Of a stretch of DNA of 64,000 nt, positions 46,776 to 58,677 are shown in pieces (position 1 is the first letter of the stretch; each line of letters starts with the position of its first letter). Below the pieces are notes generated by a model that saw only the letters and a list, made by a program, of their open reading frames with translations, was not told where the DNA came from and did not search any database. The position numbers were made by a program, and so were the translations under genes. Source of the DNA: Saccopteryx bilineata (taxonomy: Eukaryota > Chordata > Mammalia > Chiroptera > Emballonuridae); NCBI RefSeq assembly GCF_036850765.1, contig NC_089491.1, forward strand, positions 87,700,740-87,764,739. The letters run 5' to 3'.

Positions 46776-46990
46776 AATTAGAGGTTAGGTGCTGGAATCA
46801 GGCTGCCTGGGTTTGAATCCTAGTGTCCTCATTTTCTGCCTGTTCAATTTTCATCAGGTACCTACATGTTCTGTTTTCTCAACTGTAAAATTAGGATTAA
46901 AAAATAGTACCTACCTCACAGGTTTTGGAAGAGTGCCTGATACTCTATGGCTCTCAGGATTGATATTAGCATTTCTCTACTTCATGTAAA
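46776..46990 (+). mobile_element. MIR element
   Basis: 'gtgctggaatcaggctgcct' and 'gggtttgaatcctag', then 'tttctcaactgtaaaattag' and 'tagtacctacctcacagg' follow the MIR consensus in order. Confidence 0.85.
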
Positions 46991-47028
46991 GATCTATCCT
47001 TCATGGAAAAATTTACAGAACAGGACTA

Positions 47029-47393
47029 CTATGGGCTGAACTGTATTCTCTCAAATTTTATATGTTACAATTCCAATCCTCAGTACCTTAGAAAGTAATC
47101 TTATTGGGAGATAGGTCTTTAAAGAGGCATTTAAAGTTAAATAAAGTTATAAAGGTGAGGCCCTAATAAGATATGACTGTTGTCCTTATAAGATGAGGAA
47201 GAGACAGAAAATAGGCCATGTGAGGTCACAGCAAGAAGACAGATGTCTGCCACACAAGGAACAAGGCCTCAAAAGAAGTCAAATCTGCTGACACTATGAT
47301 CTTGGAGTTCAAGCTTCCAGAACTATAAGAAAATAAAGTTTTGCCCAACTGGTCTATGGTTTTTGTTATGGAAGCCTAAGCAAACTAAAAGGA
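47029..47393 (+). mobile_element. MLT1/MaLR-type LTR
   Basis: 'ctatgggctgaactgtattc', 'cattaaagtt'-like middle, then 'gaggtcacagcaagaagaca', 'cttccagaactataagaaaa' and 'ggtctatggtttttgttatgg' are the ordered MaLR LTR blocks. Confidence 0.8.
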
Positions 47394-49319
47394 CACGTTT
47401 GCTAATTGATTTCTACCTTTCTAAAACATCCATGCTTTGCAAAAATATGGTTCCTCCCTTTATGTTCTTATAATATAGTGGAGATAAGGTACAAAAAGAA
47501 AAAGGGCATTATAACAAACAGTAGAATAAGGGCTGGTGGAGTGTTGAAAGGAGCTAATAGTTTTAGGTATTTTAGCCTTTCAAGCAAAAAAAAAAAAAAT
47601 AACTAAGCAAGAGGAACCCAGGGTCTAGACACTGAGTGACTTGTGGAAAATAAAGAGCTGATTTAATACCCTGTTAGAATTGTTTTTATTTCACTAATTT
47701 AATATTTTACAATTTAAAGACCACAGTTACTTTAATCCAAATATTGCACTAGGCCGTGTTTATTTTCCATCCTTTTGTGCCACTTCTTAGATCTGGTTCT
47801 CTAAGTATTTGAGAACTTGCTTAGTGATTTTCTAATGCAATTACTTTTTTAGTAAAATCTCTGAAGCTTTCTAAGCCTAAGATAATTTTTATTGTAGGCT
47901 TCCATTTAAGTGAATGTCACTAAAATGTTGCCACTGCTCTGCTGAGAAGGGGCACGTGACTGTTTTGCCTGTGTCATAGGGAAAGGGCAGGAGCAGAATT
48001 TTAACTATTTTCCTTCACCCTGTTCCTGGTGTTGCCCAGTGACCTTTCTCCTGGGCTGGACCTGCCTACATCTGCCCAACACACAACTCAGGATGGTCTT
48101 CAGTCACTCCCACAGCTTTATGCTTTGGAGTTGGTTCCTAAAACTTATACTTTACTTTATTCTTCACTTCTATCATCTTCCCAGGTTGATTCCCATGAGG
48201 AAAGTGGCGATAGCCAGGAACACTTGCTAGTTTATTCTCTTAGCAGAAATCAAAATGTGTATATTCTAACTCTACATTTAACATAACTATGTAAACCTGA
48301 AAATATGCATTTGTTCATAATTCACATACATTTTCACTTAAATATACCTCCAGTTCCAATTGTGCGTATGCCTATTACATATGTTATATAAATGGTATGC
48401 TAAGGTCATGTCTATACACAGTATCTCATTCTTTCAATGTAAACATTTTCATTAACTAGTGAGTACTTCTAGATTTTTCTTCCCCAAAGCAAGAAAATTA
48501 AAACCCAAAGTAATAAACAATCACGTATAACAGAATTGTACAGATTCACAGATAAGTCAATCATTGCATTCAAGAGGCACACTCCCCCTTTCTATAAAAA
48601 TAACAAGTGGCTGTTTGCATATTCAAGCAAATGAAGAGATGTGAGATTGTAATGAGTAAAAAAAAGGATGAGATGAACAGGGGATCCATAGACTTTAAAT
48701 CAGAAAGTGAAGTGTAAGTCTATGCAAATTCTAGCAATTTAAAGATATTCTGGAGATTATTCTTCATTGTCATGGTCAATTTAACTTAAAGAATAAATAA
48801 TGCAAACTGTGTATGGAATACAGGATTATAAAATGTAATAATGATGGTATCTTTAAAGAGGTTTTATAACTCAATCAAGCAAACTGTAAAATGTCAATCT
48901 TCACATTTTTAATATTTCTGAAGTTATCTGATTCATCTTATATATGAAACTCTTGCATATCTTTTCATATTGAAGGAGGTTAATTATTTTTAATTAATTG
49001 ATTTTCTGTTTGTTAACCTTACCAGGAGAATCCATATTCAGTAAATGAATCATTTCTCATCATGCTAAGACTGTACCTTAGACACGGTGTGCTGTTTCAT
49101 GCTCCTGCCATTGCAACATTCTATCCTGAGTACCGGAAACCAAGCCTATCCAAGTCCATCCTCACTCACAATGAGAGATTGAATAGTTTAAAATAGAGAA
49201 ACCTTGTCTTGCTCTTTTATAGCTAGGAGAAAAATATGAGTAAGAATTATAAGCTCTAGACAATTTATTCTTACATTAATGAGATAGATTTATAAAAAGA
49301 TCCTACAAAAATTAGGGGT
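47394..49319. other. Intergenic, nothing recognised
   Basis: An A-run lies at 47587-47599. The + strand frame 48029-48286 has no domain or splice support. Confidence 0.45.
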
Positions 49320-49705
49320 AGTAGTTTTCTAGGACTGCCATAACAAATTACCACACACTGGATGGCTTAAAACAACAGAAATTTATTCTCTCACAGTTCT
49401 AGTGGCCTGAAGCCTGAATTCAAATTATTGGCATGGCCTTCGAAGGCTCCAGGGAAGGATTATTTTTTTCCCCAACTTCTGGTGACTCCTGGTGTTCCTT
49501 GGCTCATAGCAGCATAATACCTATCTCTACCTATGTCTTCACATAGCCTTTTTCTCTTTGTGTCTCTTTTTATCCTCTCCTTTTCTTTTAAGGAGAGATC
49601 AGGGCCTATCCTAATCTAGTATAACCTCATTTCAAGTAATTGCATCCACAAAGACCCCATTTTCAAATAAGGTCACAAATACCAGCAGTGAGGACTTGAA
49701 CATAC
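49320..49705 (-). mobile_element. MLT1/MaLR-type LTR, antisense
   Basis: 'ttctaggactgccataacaa', 'gatggcttaaaacaacagaa', 'tctcacagttctag' and a terminal 'ggtcacaaataccagcagtg' are reverse-complement MaLR LTR blocks. Confidence 0.8.
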
Positions 49706-50476
49706 TTTTTTTTAGCTTAAAGAAACAAGACATTTATTATCTCATATAAAAGTATGTCCATAAGTAAAGCCACCTTTAGAGTCGCTTGTTTTAGTAGCTG
49801 AGGTGTCAACAAGGGCTGGACAGTGTGCACTTCTGTCTATGTTTCTTTCGTATATTGCTTTATCTTCAGACTAGTTCTCTTCTTGGTCATAGATGGCTGC
49901 TAACAGAAAATGGGAAAAATGTGTGTGTTGCTTTCATGTTAGGTCAGGAGAAAGGATGAGGGACACAGCTGGTGAATGAATAGAAGAGGGGAGGCAAGAA
50001 AGTTGGCTCCCTCAAATACGGAATATAAATTCTTCCATCTACTTTTATTGGGCCACACTATAATCAATAAAAGCTACCAGGTAATGTCATGCACTCATTT
50101 TATTATTCAGAATTTATATCTAGAGTTGGTAGTAGGTTGAGTATCCACAGAGCCACAAGGCCTACATAGGAGAAAGATTAATTACAGAATTTGAATTTCT
50201 TTAGGAAAAAGAAAAAGAAAAACTGGGTTCTGAGTAGCTAGTTGACAAAGTCCTGAAAAAAATTTTTCCATTTTATAGCATTTCTCTATCCCTGTGACAC
50301 CTTTTTTGCAATATCTTTACAGAACATATATTTCAGGGGGGTTGCATTGAGCTCACTAGACTATGAAATAAGCTTACTCTACTAACCAGAGAATTAAACT
50401 AAAATTATACAACTTACTTTTCCTGAGATCAGTTGCACTGTCCAACTATTTCCACCATCAAACCACAGGAGTCTAA
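49706..50476. other. Intergenic, nothing recognised
   Basis: AT-rich. No gene or clear repeat. Confidence 0.45.
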
Positions 50477-50491
50477 CATTTTATATTCTTT

Positions 50492-50826
50492 TTTTTATTT
50501 TTTTTACAGGGACCCAGAGAGAGAGAAAGATAGGGACAGACAGACAGGAATGGAGAGAGATGAGAAGCATCAATCATCAGTTTTTTGTTGTGACACCTTA
50601 GTTGTTCATTGATTGCTTTCTCATATGTGCCTTAACCATGAGCCTTCAGCAGACTGAGGAACCCCTTGCAACCCCTTGTTGGAGCCAGCGACCTTGGGTC
50701 CAAGCTAGTGAGCTTTTTCTCAAGCAAGATGAGCCCACGCTCAAGCTGGTGACCTCGAGGTCTCGAACCTGGGCCTTCTGCATCCCAGTCCGACGCTCTA
50801 GCCACTGTGCCACCGCCTGGTCAGGC
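50492..50826 (-). mobile_element. VES-like SINE, long form
   Basis: Head 'gcctgaccaggcggtggcac' on the - strand, B-box-like 'ggttcgagacc' and repeated 'gctcaagc' blocks. Target duplication ACATTTTATATTCTT at 50477-50491 and 50827-50841. Confidence 0.93.
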
Positions 50827-50929
50827 ACATTTTATATTCTTAATTTAGCTTTAATGTATCTCATATTTTCAGCTCCTATTTTTGTTGCTTAATTCAAATT
50901 TTCATCAACTTTTTGAGACAAAGTTGTAT

Positions 50930-51270
50930 CTCTCAACTAGTCTGTTTCTCCCTTCTCTTTCCCAAACCCAATCTATCCTCCACAGTGTAGACAGATTAAT
51001 CTGCCTAAAATGTAACTTGGATTACATAACTTTATTTCTTAACACACTTCACTGGATCTCAGATTACCTACACTATAAAGTTTAAAGTCCTTAGTAAAGC
51101 ATTTGAGGTACTCCATCATTTATTTCTCCCTTACTTACATCTTCAGCCTTACTCTAAACCTGCACTCTACTCTTAAGTTATAATGAGTTCCTTGCCATTC
51201 CAAAACTATGCTACTTTAATACATATCCAGTTCCTTTAGCCTGGAGATCTCGCGTTTTGCTTTAATACTT
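50930..51270 (-). mobile_element. L2 fragment, antisense
   Basis: 'acacttcactggatctcaga', 'ataaagtttaaagtccttag' and 'atttgaggtactccatcatt' follow the antisense L2 3' region. Confidence 0.6.
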
Positions 51271-54200
51271 CTTATTTCTTTCTATTAATACCAAGTTCCC
51301 TTTTCTGGCTAATCTGGATAAAAAGAAATACTTGAATAGTTTTTTAGCTCTCTACTAAGTTCAACATCAGTTCCTGACCTGGACCAGTGCTTCTCAAATT
51401 TCAGTAGGTCTGGGTTTCCGAGAAGCAGATGAAGACTTCCAGGTGGGTAACGGGTGGCATTTAAACAGTGAGAACATGGAGGCGTGATCCAGATCTTTAG
51501 GTAGTAACAACGTTTTTCCCTGCTTTGACCTTGAAGCCTTCTATGTTAACTTTGCTGAGATCCTGGGAGCTTGCTAAGTCATATCTTGAATTCCTCTTCA
51601 TTTATGTCTGTCCTTAAATTACTACAAAAATTATTGTCTCATTCTCAAGTCTAAATTACAAAAGGAATTACTCAGGATACAAACTACATTCAAATTATGA
51701 AGTATCATGAGAGTTCTAGAATTTCTATATAGTAGGACTTTAAGAGTGTTTATCTGGTTTGAGGAGGTAAATCACTGGAGGACAGTGTTGAATATTTCCC
51801 ATTTTGCACCAATAAAGAGCTATGTAATCTATTTAATATGAATCTTGAAAGACAGGAAAGAACTAAAGTTGCCAGAAATTAGCAGTCGGTATATAGAACT
51901 GTGTGTTTGTATATGTGTGTGTCTGTGTGTAGACAGTAGTTAACTTCATGGATTCATGGAAAACAAAATTTTGTACAAGAAAAATATAATATAGCTGATA
52001 TGTAGCTTTTCTGTGTATAGAATTTTCCTCATTATAATAAACACTGAATATCGACTTAGACAAAAATGATGATAAATATGTTTTGATAGGATAGGGAAAA
52101 AGAAAGTGTTTACTTGTATGTAGGTACAATGGAAGCTCTAAATTTTAATCTTCTATAATAGAAAATCAACAAATAATGGCTAAAATTGAAATCAATAGCT
52201 AGCACAATTATGATGTTATTTAGTAATATGGGTATAAATAACAGGGGGAAATTAAAAGTTGAAAGTAGATGCCTTTAAAATAATAGTGGTAATTTTATTA
52301 GAAGTTTTGTAGTATTACTTGATTTTTAAAAATATATGTGTATATGTATATTTCTTTGATAAAATGAAAATTACACTTAAATATAACTGCATACAATTGA
52401 TTTTAGGGTCCATTTCAAGATGTTGGAAATAATGAAATCTATGACCTATGTTCACATTGACTATATTTTGCCAAGTTGGTTTTGCAGAATAATTTCTGTT
52501 TTGGAAGTATGCTCTTTAACTTCAGAGAACCATAGATGTCAAACAGTTGCATTCATTTCATTGATCAGGACTAGATTTCAGAAGAGAATATCCCAGAAAT
52601 AGAGGAGACTTTTTTGTTCTTTCCTAGGAAAAAAGGTGATTTTATGTCACAGGAAACTCTCTAAATGTTTTCCTAAGAAGTAACACTGTCTTTATTCAAT
52701 CATGTGAATGCTAAGCATTGATTATTCAACAATGTGACTTCCAAATCTATAATCCTTTTCTAAATCTAGTGATTTTTCCAATAAGAATAAAATGAAGCAC
52801 ATCATCTTATATGCTGTTGAAAGGTGGAGGCTTAATTAGCATCAATAGGAAGTGTTATGATCCTTCTTTGCTCCACCAGTCTCATTAAACTAATCAATAC
52901 AAGGAACAAGCAGATGGGAAGGTGATGGGAAGGAAATTAACATGTATTTAGATAGATTATGATAGATGATAGAAAGACGGAGACAGAGAGAAAAGGAAAC
53001 AAACTTTTTGAACCTCACAAAACTCTAGGGGGCTTCAATTTTCTAAGTCTCACCCTAAGTTAGTTACTGGAAATTAAAGTACCCAAAATTCAAATCCAAA
53101 TCTGGATCTTTCTCCAGAGTCTACATTTTCTTTACTTTGCCAAACATCAGAGAAGGCAACTGGAAATCCACCCCAGATCTGGGATTCTACATTTGGTCCC
53201 TGCTTCTGTGGTTGCTAAATACAGCAGAGATCTTTGCGGATTTGTTATTCATAAAAGTTAGATTCCAACACTCATTTTCCCTAAGTAATACCTAACCTAT
53301 ATCTGCAAAATTGTGAGGTGCTTAAAGTAGAAATCTTCCTCCTTTCTGAATTCACCCCTAAGCATCTATTTCACTGTAATTATCATATGATTAGCTTGCA
53401 GCTTTCTTTCAAAACAGGGCATGATTGAAGTTGTATGGTAAAGGAAACCTCGAAATGATCAGGGTGTGGGGAGGCACAAAAAGGGTGAATTTTTTTTTTT
53501 TTTTTTGCCAACATCATAGGATGCTTTGAAAATCCTTGACTATTAACTAAAGAAAGAGATTAGACTCATGTCAAACTTCAAAGCTCCTTCCTAACCACCT
53601 ATTTTAAAAGGCTTTTCTCTGGAAATAAAAGTTTCCCTTTTCTTCACAGAACAATGAGAAATATATTTCTGTTAATTTACACTTTTAAAATTTACCTTAA
53701 AAATTCTTTTAGTTTATATGAGAGGATAAGTTAATGACCTGAGAGGATGACCTTTCTTGTCAATGACGTTTCAAGGTTCCAATTTGTGAAGAGCAGTTAA
53801 TAAACAGAAAACGCTAATCATACTAATTTCTTATCACTGGCAAAGTGATCCATAAATAAAATATTAAAATGCAAGATCCAACAGGGTTAAGCTGCTCAAA
53901 CATTGTCATTGATTTCTCCCCCCACCACCACACTCTTCTTCTCATTCAACTGAACTGAGCAACCTTTTTTTCTGTTATATTGTAAAACTTTGCTCCCTTG
54001 AGCATCACTGTGAGGCCCTGCTATTAAAACATTAATTAAAGGGAGGTGAAGTATTTGACTAATCAGCACAGGAGTCGGTACGGCTCTAATGTTGAATGAC
54101 AAATGTCAATATCTGCTTTAGGTTGGTTGGATCAACCAGCCAATATGGAGAAACTGATCCATCATTTTGTCACCAATTCCCATAGCATCCCAGAAGCCTG

Positions 54201-54665
54201 CCAATTAAAAGAAAAGTTGTAATCACAATACATCACTCAGTGGTGATTGTAGGAACATGATAAATAGGGACACTTTTCTTCCTCTCCGCTGAGTATTTGG
54301 TGTCTTTTTTGAAAACTCATTCCATTTTTCAGTTTGATGCAGAAATCACATCCAAAATAAAAAAGAGATAACTTCACAATATATATTTCTCTGTTCTTTT
54401 TCCTGAAGCATAAATTAGCATTTTGTTGAATAGGTATAAATTCTTATAGACCTTTGAAAAGTGACAAATGGTTAAGACTGTAACTTGTATTACTGAGAAC
54501 TGGCCTATTTAATGGCTCTTTTCTCTGCAAAAGCAAATTTTGGAATTTTCTTTGGTGAATATTTACTAAAATTAGGAAGTGATACATGATACAAATTGTT
54601 TAATAGTTCTCATACCTTAATAGGGCAAAGGTAAGTTACAGAAAACTTTCTAGCCACATTCACAT
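51271..54665. other. Intergenic, no gene recognised
   Basis: A poly(T) run lies at about 53488-53506. 53700-54500 is free of recognisable repeats and holds several TAAT-type motifs; see findings. Short frames at 51863-52129 and 52420-52602 lack support. Confidence 0.45.
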
Positions 54666-54689
54666 GTTCATCTCCAGCTATTCTAATCT

Positions 54690-55382
54690 ATAGACAATTC
54701 TCCAACTGTGTTCAACAGGTCTAGGGGAATGCTCATTCCTTTATCCAGAAGGCTCTTCTGACCCTTTCTCCATGGAGCTATGCTGCAAGCTCTTCCAGAG
54801 CTGACTCAAATACTGTCTTTCTTGGACACATCTTACACTTCCTGCTATTCACTCAAAGGCTGAATTCAAGACCCTTTTTTGAGTTTCTTTTCTGATCCTC
54901 AGAGCATTTGGTTCATGCTTCTATTCAAATCTAAATCTTTTTATTGTAATGGGAAATTTTTTAAAGATCTGTTTACCATTTAAAGTAGTGAGCTCACATT
55001 TACCTTACACCCTAATTACCAGCATAATGACTGGTATCCAATAGGTGCTCAGATCTGTTAATGAATCAAACTGCTCTTGTAACCTCTAAGCTTAAATCGC
55101 TCAGCAGTTACTTATTAGCTTAGAATCAAGCCTAGCTCCTTACCATGGCTCTGAAGTCCTAGGCAAACTGGTCTATGACCTCATCTCTAGCTTCTTGGTA
55201 AGTCAACCTCTCTCTCCTTCATTTTGACTTACTCTCAAGTCCCCTCCTTCCCTCCCAACACTCAACATTTCCTCTTATGTGAAAGGTTCCTCCTTACCTA
55301 GGAGCCTTTGTACATAGTATTGCTTAGGCTTGAAATACCCTTTATTACTCTTCACCTGCCTAACTTATCTTTTATCTTTATC
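54690..55382 (-). mobile_element. L2-like sequence, antisense, left part
   Basis: 'aaggctcttctgaccctttc' and 'gtctatgacctcatctctag', then 'gcctttgtacatagtattgc', follow antisense L2-type consensus. Continues beyond the inserted SINE at 55836. Confidence 0.55.
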
Positions 55383-55397
55383 TCAAAAACCAATTCT

Positions 55398-55835
55398 GTT
55401 TCCCTCTCCCTCCCTCCCTCCCTCCCTCCCTCCCTCCCTACCTCCCTCCCTCCCTCCCTCCCTCCCTTCCTTCCTTTCTTCCTTCCTTCCTCCCCTCCCT
55501 CCCTCCCTTCCTCCCTCCCTGCCTCCCTCCTTCTCTCCCTTCCTCCCTCCTTTCCTTCCTTCTTTCTTTTTTTCATCAAGTCTTCATTGAAGCACAGTTG
55601 TTCATTAATTGCTTTTTCATATTTGCCTTGACTGGGGGGACTACAGCAGAGTGAGTGACCCCTTTCTCAAGCCAGCAACCTTTGGGCTCAAAACAGTGAC
55701 CATGGGGTCATGTCTATGATCCCATGCTCAAGCCAGTGACCCTGCGCTCAAGCTGGTGAGCCTTGGGGTTTCGAACCTGGGTCCTCTACGGCCCAGTCCT
55801 AATGCTCAATCTACTGTGCCACCACCTGGTCAGGC
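55398..55835 (-). mobile_element. VES-like SINE with expanded (GGGA)n tail
   Basis: Head 'gcctgaccaggtggtggcac' on the - strand and a B-box-like 'ggttcgaaacc'. The tail has grown into about 150 bases of (TCCC)n/(TTCC)n on the + strand (55401-55570). Target duplication TCAAAAACCAATTCT and TCAAAAGCCAATTCT at 55383-55397 and 55836-55850. The Pro/Leu/Ser-rich frames here are tail artefacts. Confidence 0.92.
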
Positions 55836-56080
55836 TCAAAAGCCAATTCTTTAGGTAACATTCCCTGATACCTTTTTCAAAACCAAATTATGTCTCCAAT
55901 TGTATAATCCAAGATATCCTTCATGATTCCATTATATTTACATATATGTCATTGGTATACAGATGTAGTCTTTTCTAGACTGTAAGATCTATGAGAGGAA
56001 GGGTCATGTTTCTGTTACTTATATAGTTACATCTGTGACATCTTAGAGGATACACCCAGTATTTGTAGGCTGTTTGAATA
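55836..56080 (-). mobile_element. L2-like sequence, antisense, right part
   Basis: 'taacattccctgataccttt' and 'ctagactgtaagatctatga' continue the L2-like consensus after the SINE. Confidence 0.6.
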
Positions 56081-57804
56081 AAGATCTTGATAATATAAAC
56101 ACATTTGGAGAGCACAAACTAGTATAAAGGCTATAAACCTGACATAGTACTATTTTAAAAATTAAGCTTTTGTAGTATAATTTATAAAATATTCTTCTAA
56201 AAATGAAGTATTTTTTATTGTGAATTCCTTTTGTAGTGAGCCAATAAACAAGCTTAAAACAAGAGTAGCTTAACTTTTTAAATTCAGGTACCTCAGTTTT
56301 TATAACCCAAGTAATCAGCCTGACAAGGGTCCAAAAACCTTGAGGCTATCATCAGATTAGACTAAAAAAAAGGGTACAATTGTTTCTCCTTAGTGCCCTC
56401 AACCCCAATAATTGCTTGCACCTGTAATTTCCTTGAGAGGTGTTAGTGCCACACTCCTTTCCTTTCCAGCCAGGTGAGGAATAAATACAGTCACCTCTTG
56501 AGGTAAAAACATTAGCATTTGCAGACCAAAGGCTGCATATGTTTCCACATTTCATGGCCTATATCTTAATCCTGACACCCATTCTCCTGTCTCCCAAAGT
56601 AGAAAACAAAATCAAAGAGGGCAGAGTGAAAAGCAGTGGTGTCTGCTAAAATGGCTCAAAAGCCCGAGAAGACAAATTGTGCTGTATCACATATAATAAT
56701 ACCCTTACCAACCAGTGGTTTGTTGAGGCTGCTTACAACCATTTTGTTTGCTTCCCGAATTACTGTTCAAAGCCTTTGTGTGGTAACAGGTATGTGTCCT
56801 CAGAAAGGAGTCATGTAGGGCTGGAGTCTCTAATGTCATCTTGTAAAATACTGATGATATGTGGCTTACAAATAATGCATCCCCAGTGACATAGCCTGCT
56901 GAAATCAGTGGTCTTTACAAAATTTTTATTTATTTATCTTCTGTCCAAACAAGAATCTTACCATGGAATTAAAATTCAACAGTCAGAAACCCAAGTTGAG
57001 AGCTGCACTCTAGGTATTGTTTCTAATCTTTTATCTGGTTCACACAGATGAACAAGACAACATTAAAGCTCCTCTAGTAATTTTCTCAAACATTGTAGCG
57101 CAACAACAAGAAGCAGAATTGCTTTTAAAGTGAATTCTCACTAAAATATTCACGGGCCAAACAAAGAAAAATAAGCAACAGAAGGTCAGGAAAATTTAAA
57201 AATTCACATTCTGAACTGCAGGGCTGGCACAATGCTAAAAAGGATACTATCTTCAGAATGATTTACTGAGGGTCTAAAAGTCTCTTTAATCCCTCTTTTA
57301 AATTTTCTTACAGATGATCTAAATTTCTAAAAATTTAATGATAAAATTTTGCCATCACTACAATTTCATGAACTGTCTCTGTAGGTTTTATTTAAAATAT
57401 AAAACTGTCTTTTAAAAAATTTCATCTGATGTTACCTAGAAATAACTTTTACATAAAGCTGGCGATTTAACAGATAGTCCTTACTATTTTCTTTAAAATA
57501 CAAAGACATAACACAGTGGTTTTAAAAGGATATTAATGCATTTTTAAGTTAAGTATATGTATTATACTTCTTTTTCTCTTCCTTTGCAGAACCGTAAACC
57601 ACTTATTTTGATATATACATTTACCCTCCATTCCATGGCTGGAATAGAGTTTATCTAATTCAAAAAAGCCTTAAAAGGTTTTCTAGTTCACCTTTCTCAT
57701 CTCTATAAAATTACACTGTTCATCTATGGCTATGGCTATAGAGTACCAATGTTACTACATGCCTTGCAGTTAAATCATCAATCTTATAACTTGCTTGGTA
57801 GCAT
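56081..57804. other. Intergenic, nothing recognised
   Basis: AT-rich. The frames at 56352-56555 (-) and 56636-56889 (+) have no recognised domain. Confidence 0.45.
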
Positions 57805-57818
57805 AAATGGAAAACACC

Positions 57819-58200
57819 GCCCTGGCCGGTTGGCTCAGTGGTAGAGCGTTGGCCTGGCGTGCAGGGGACCGGGGTTCGATTCCCGGCCAGGGCACACAGG
57901 AGAAGCGCCCATTTGCTTCTCCACCTCCACCCCCTCCTTCCTCTCTGTCTCTCTCTTCCCCTCCCACAGCCAAGGCTCCATTGGAGCAAAGATGGTCCAG
58001 GTGCTGGGGATGGCTCCTTGGCCTCTGCCCCAGGCGCTAGAGTGGCTCTGGTCGCAGCAGAGCGACACCCCGGAGGGGCAGAGCATCGCCCCCTGGTGGG
58101 CAGAGTGTTCCGGGTGGATCCCGGTTGGGCGCATGCGGGAGTCTGTCTGACTGTCTCTCCCCGTTTCCAGCTTCAGAAAAATACCAAAAAAAAAAAAAAA
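57819..58200 (+). mobile_element. Long tRNA-derived bat SINE (Rhin-type), full length and well preserved
   Basis: Starts 'gccctggccggttggctcag'. The first 76 bases (57819-57894) can fold as a tRNA-like cloverleaf: the start GCCCTGGCCGG pairs with CCGGCCAGGGC, with an A-box-like 'tggctcagtggtagagcg' and a B-box 'ggttcgattcc'. A body with CpG-rich blocks follows, and a poly(A) tail at about 58186-58200. Target duplication AAATGGAAAACACC and AAATGCAAAACACC at 57805-57818 and 58201-58214. Confidence 0.95.
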
Positions 58201-58623
58201 AAATGCAAAACACCAAATTCACCAATCTAGATACCCATACTTTGTAGGAGATTTTACTATTTTAAAATTTTTATTTAGAAAATTAAGTGGGTGGCAGTAA
58301 TCAATAAGAGTACATAGGTTTAAGTTAAATATACCTATAGCATTTGAACTGCTGATTATGTTGTGTATCCATCACCCAAACTCAAATCATTTTCTTTCAC
58401 CATATATTTATCTCTCTTTACTCCCTTTCCCTACCCCATAACCCCCTCCCCCAGTAATCATTTCACTTTAACTATGTCCATGAGTTTTATATCCTATCTA
58501 TTGGGAAATCATATAGTTCTTAGCTTTTTCTGTACTTAGTTCACTCAGTAGAATGTTCTCAGGGTCCATCTATGTTGTTGTAAATGGTACTTGTCATTAT
58601 TTTTCATGGATGAGTAGTATTCC

Positions 58624-58677
58624 ATTGTAGATAGATAGATATATGTCGATATGTGTGTGTGTGTGTGTGTGTGTATA
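58624..58677. repeat. (TAGA)n and (TG)n microsatellite inside the L1
   Basis: Several tagatagata units followed by about ten TG units. Confidence 0.85.

Noticed and set aside
55308..55631. Pro/Leu/Ser-rich frames of 86-107 codons
   Set aside because: Encoded by the (TCCC)n tail of a SINE.
57819..57894. A tRNA gene
   Set aside because: The tRNA-like segment continues into a SINE body and poly(A) tail within target duplications.
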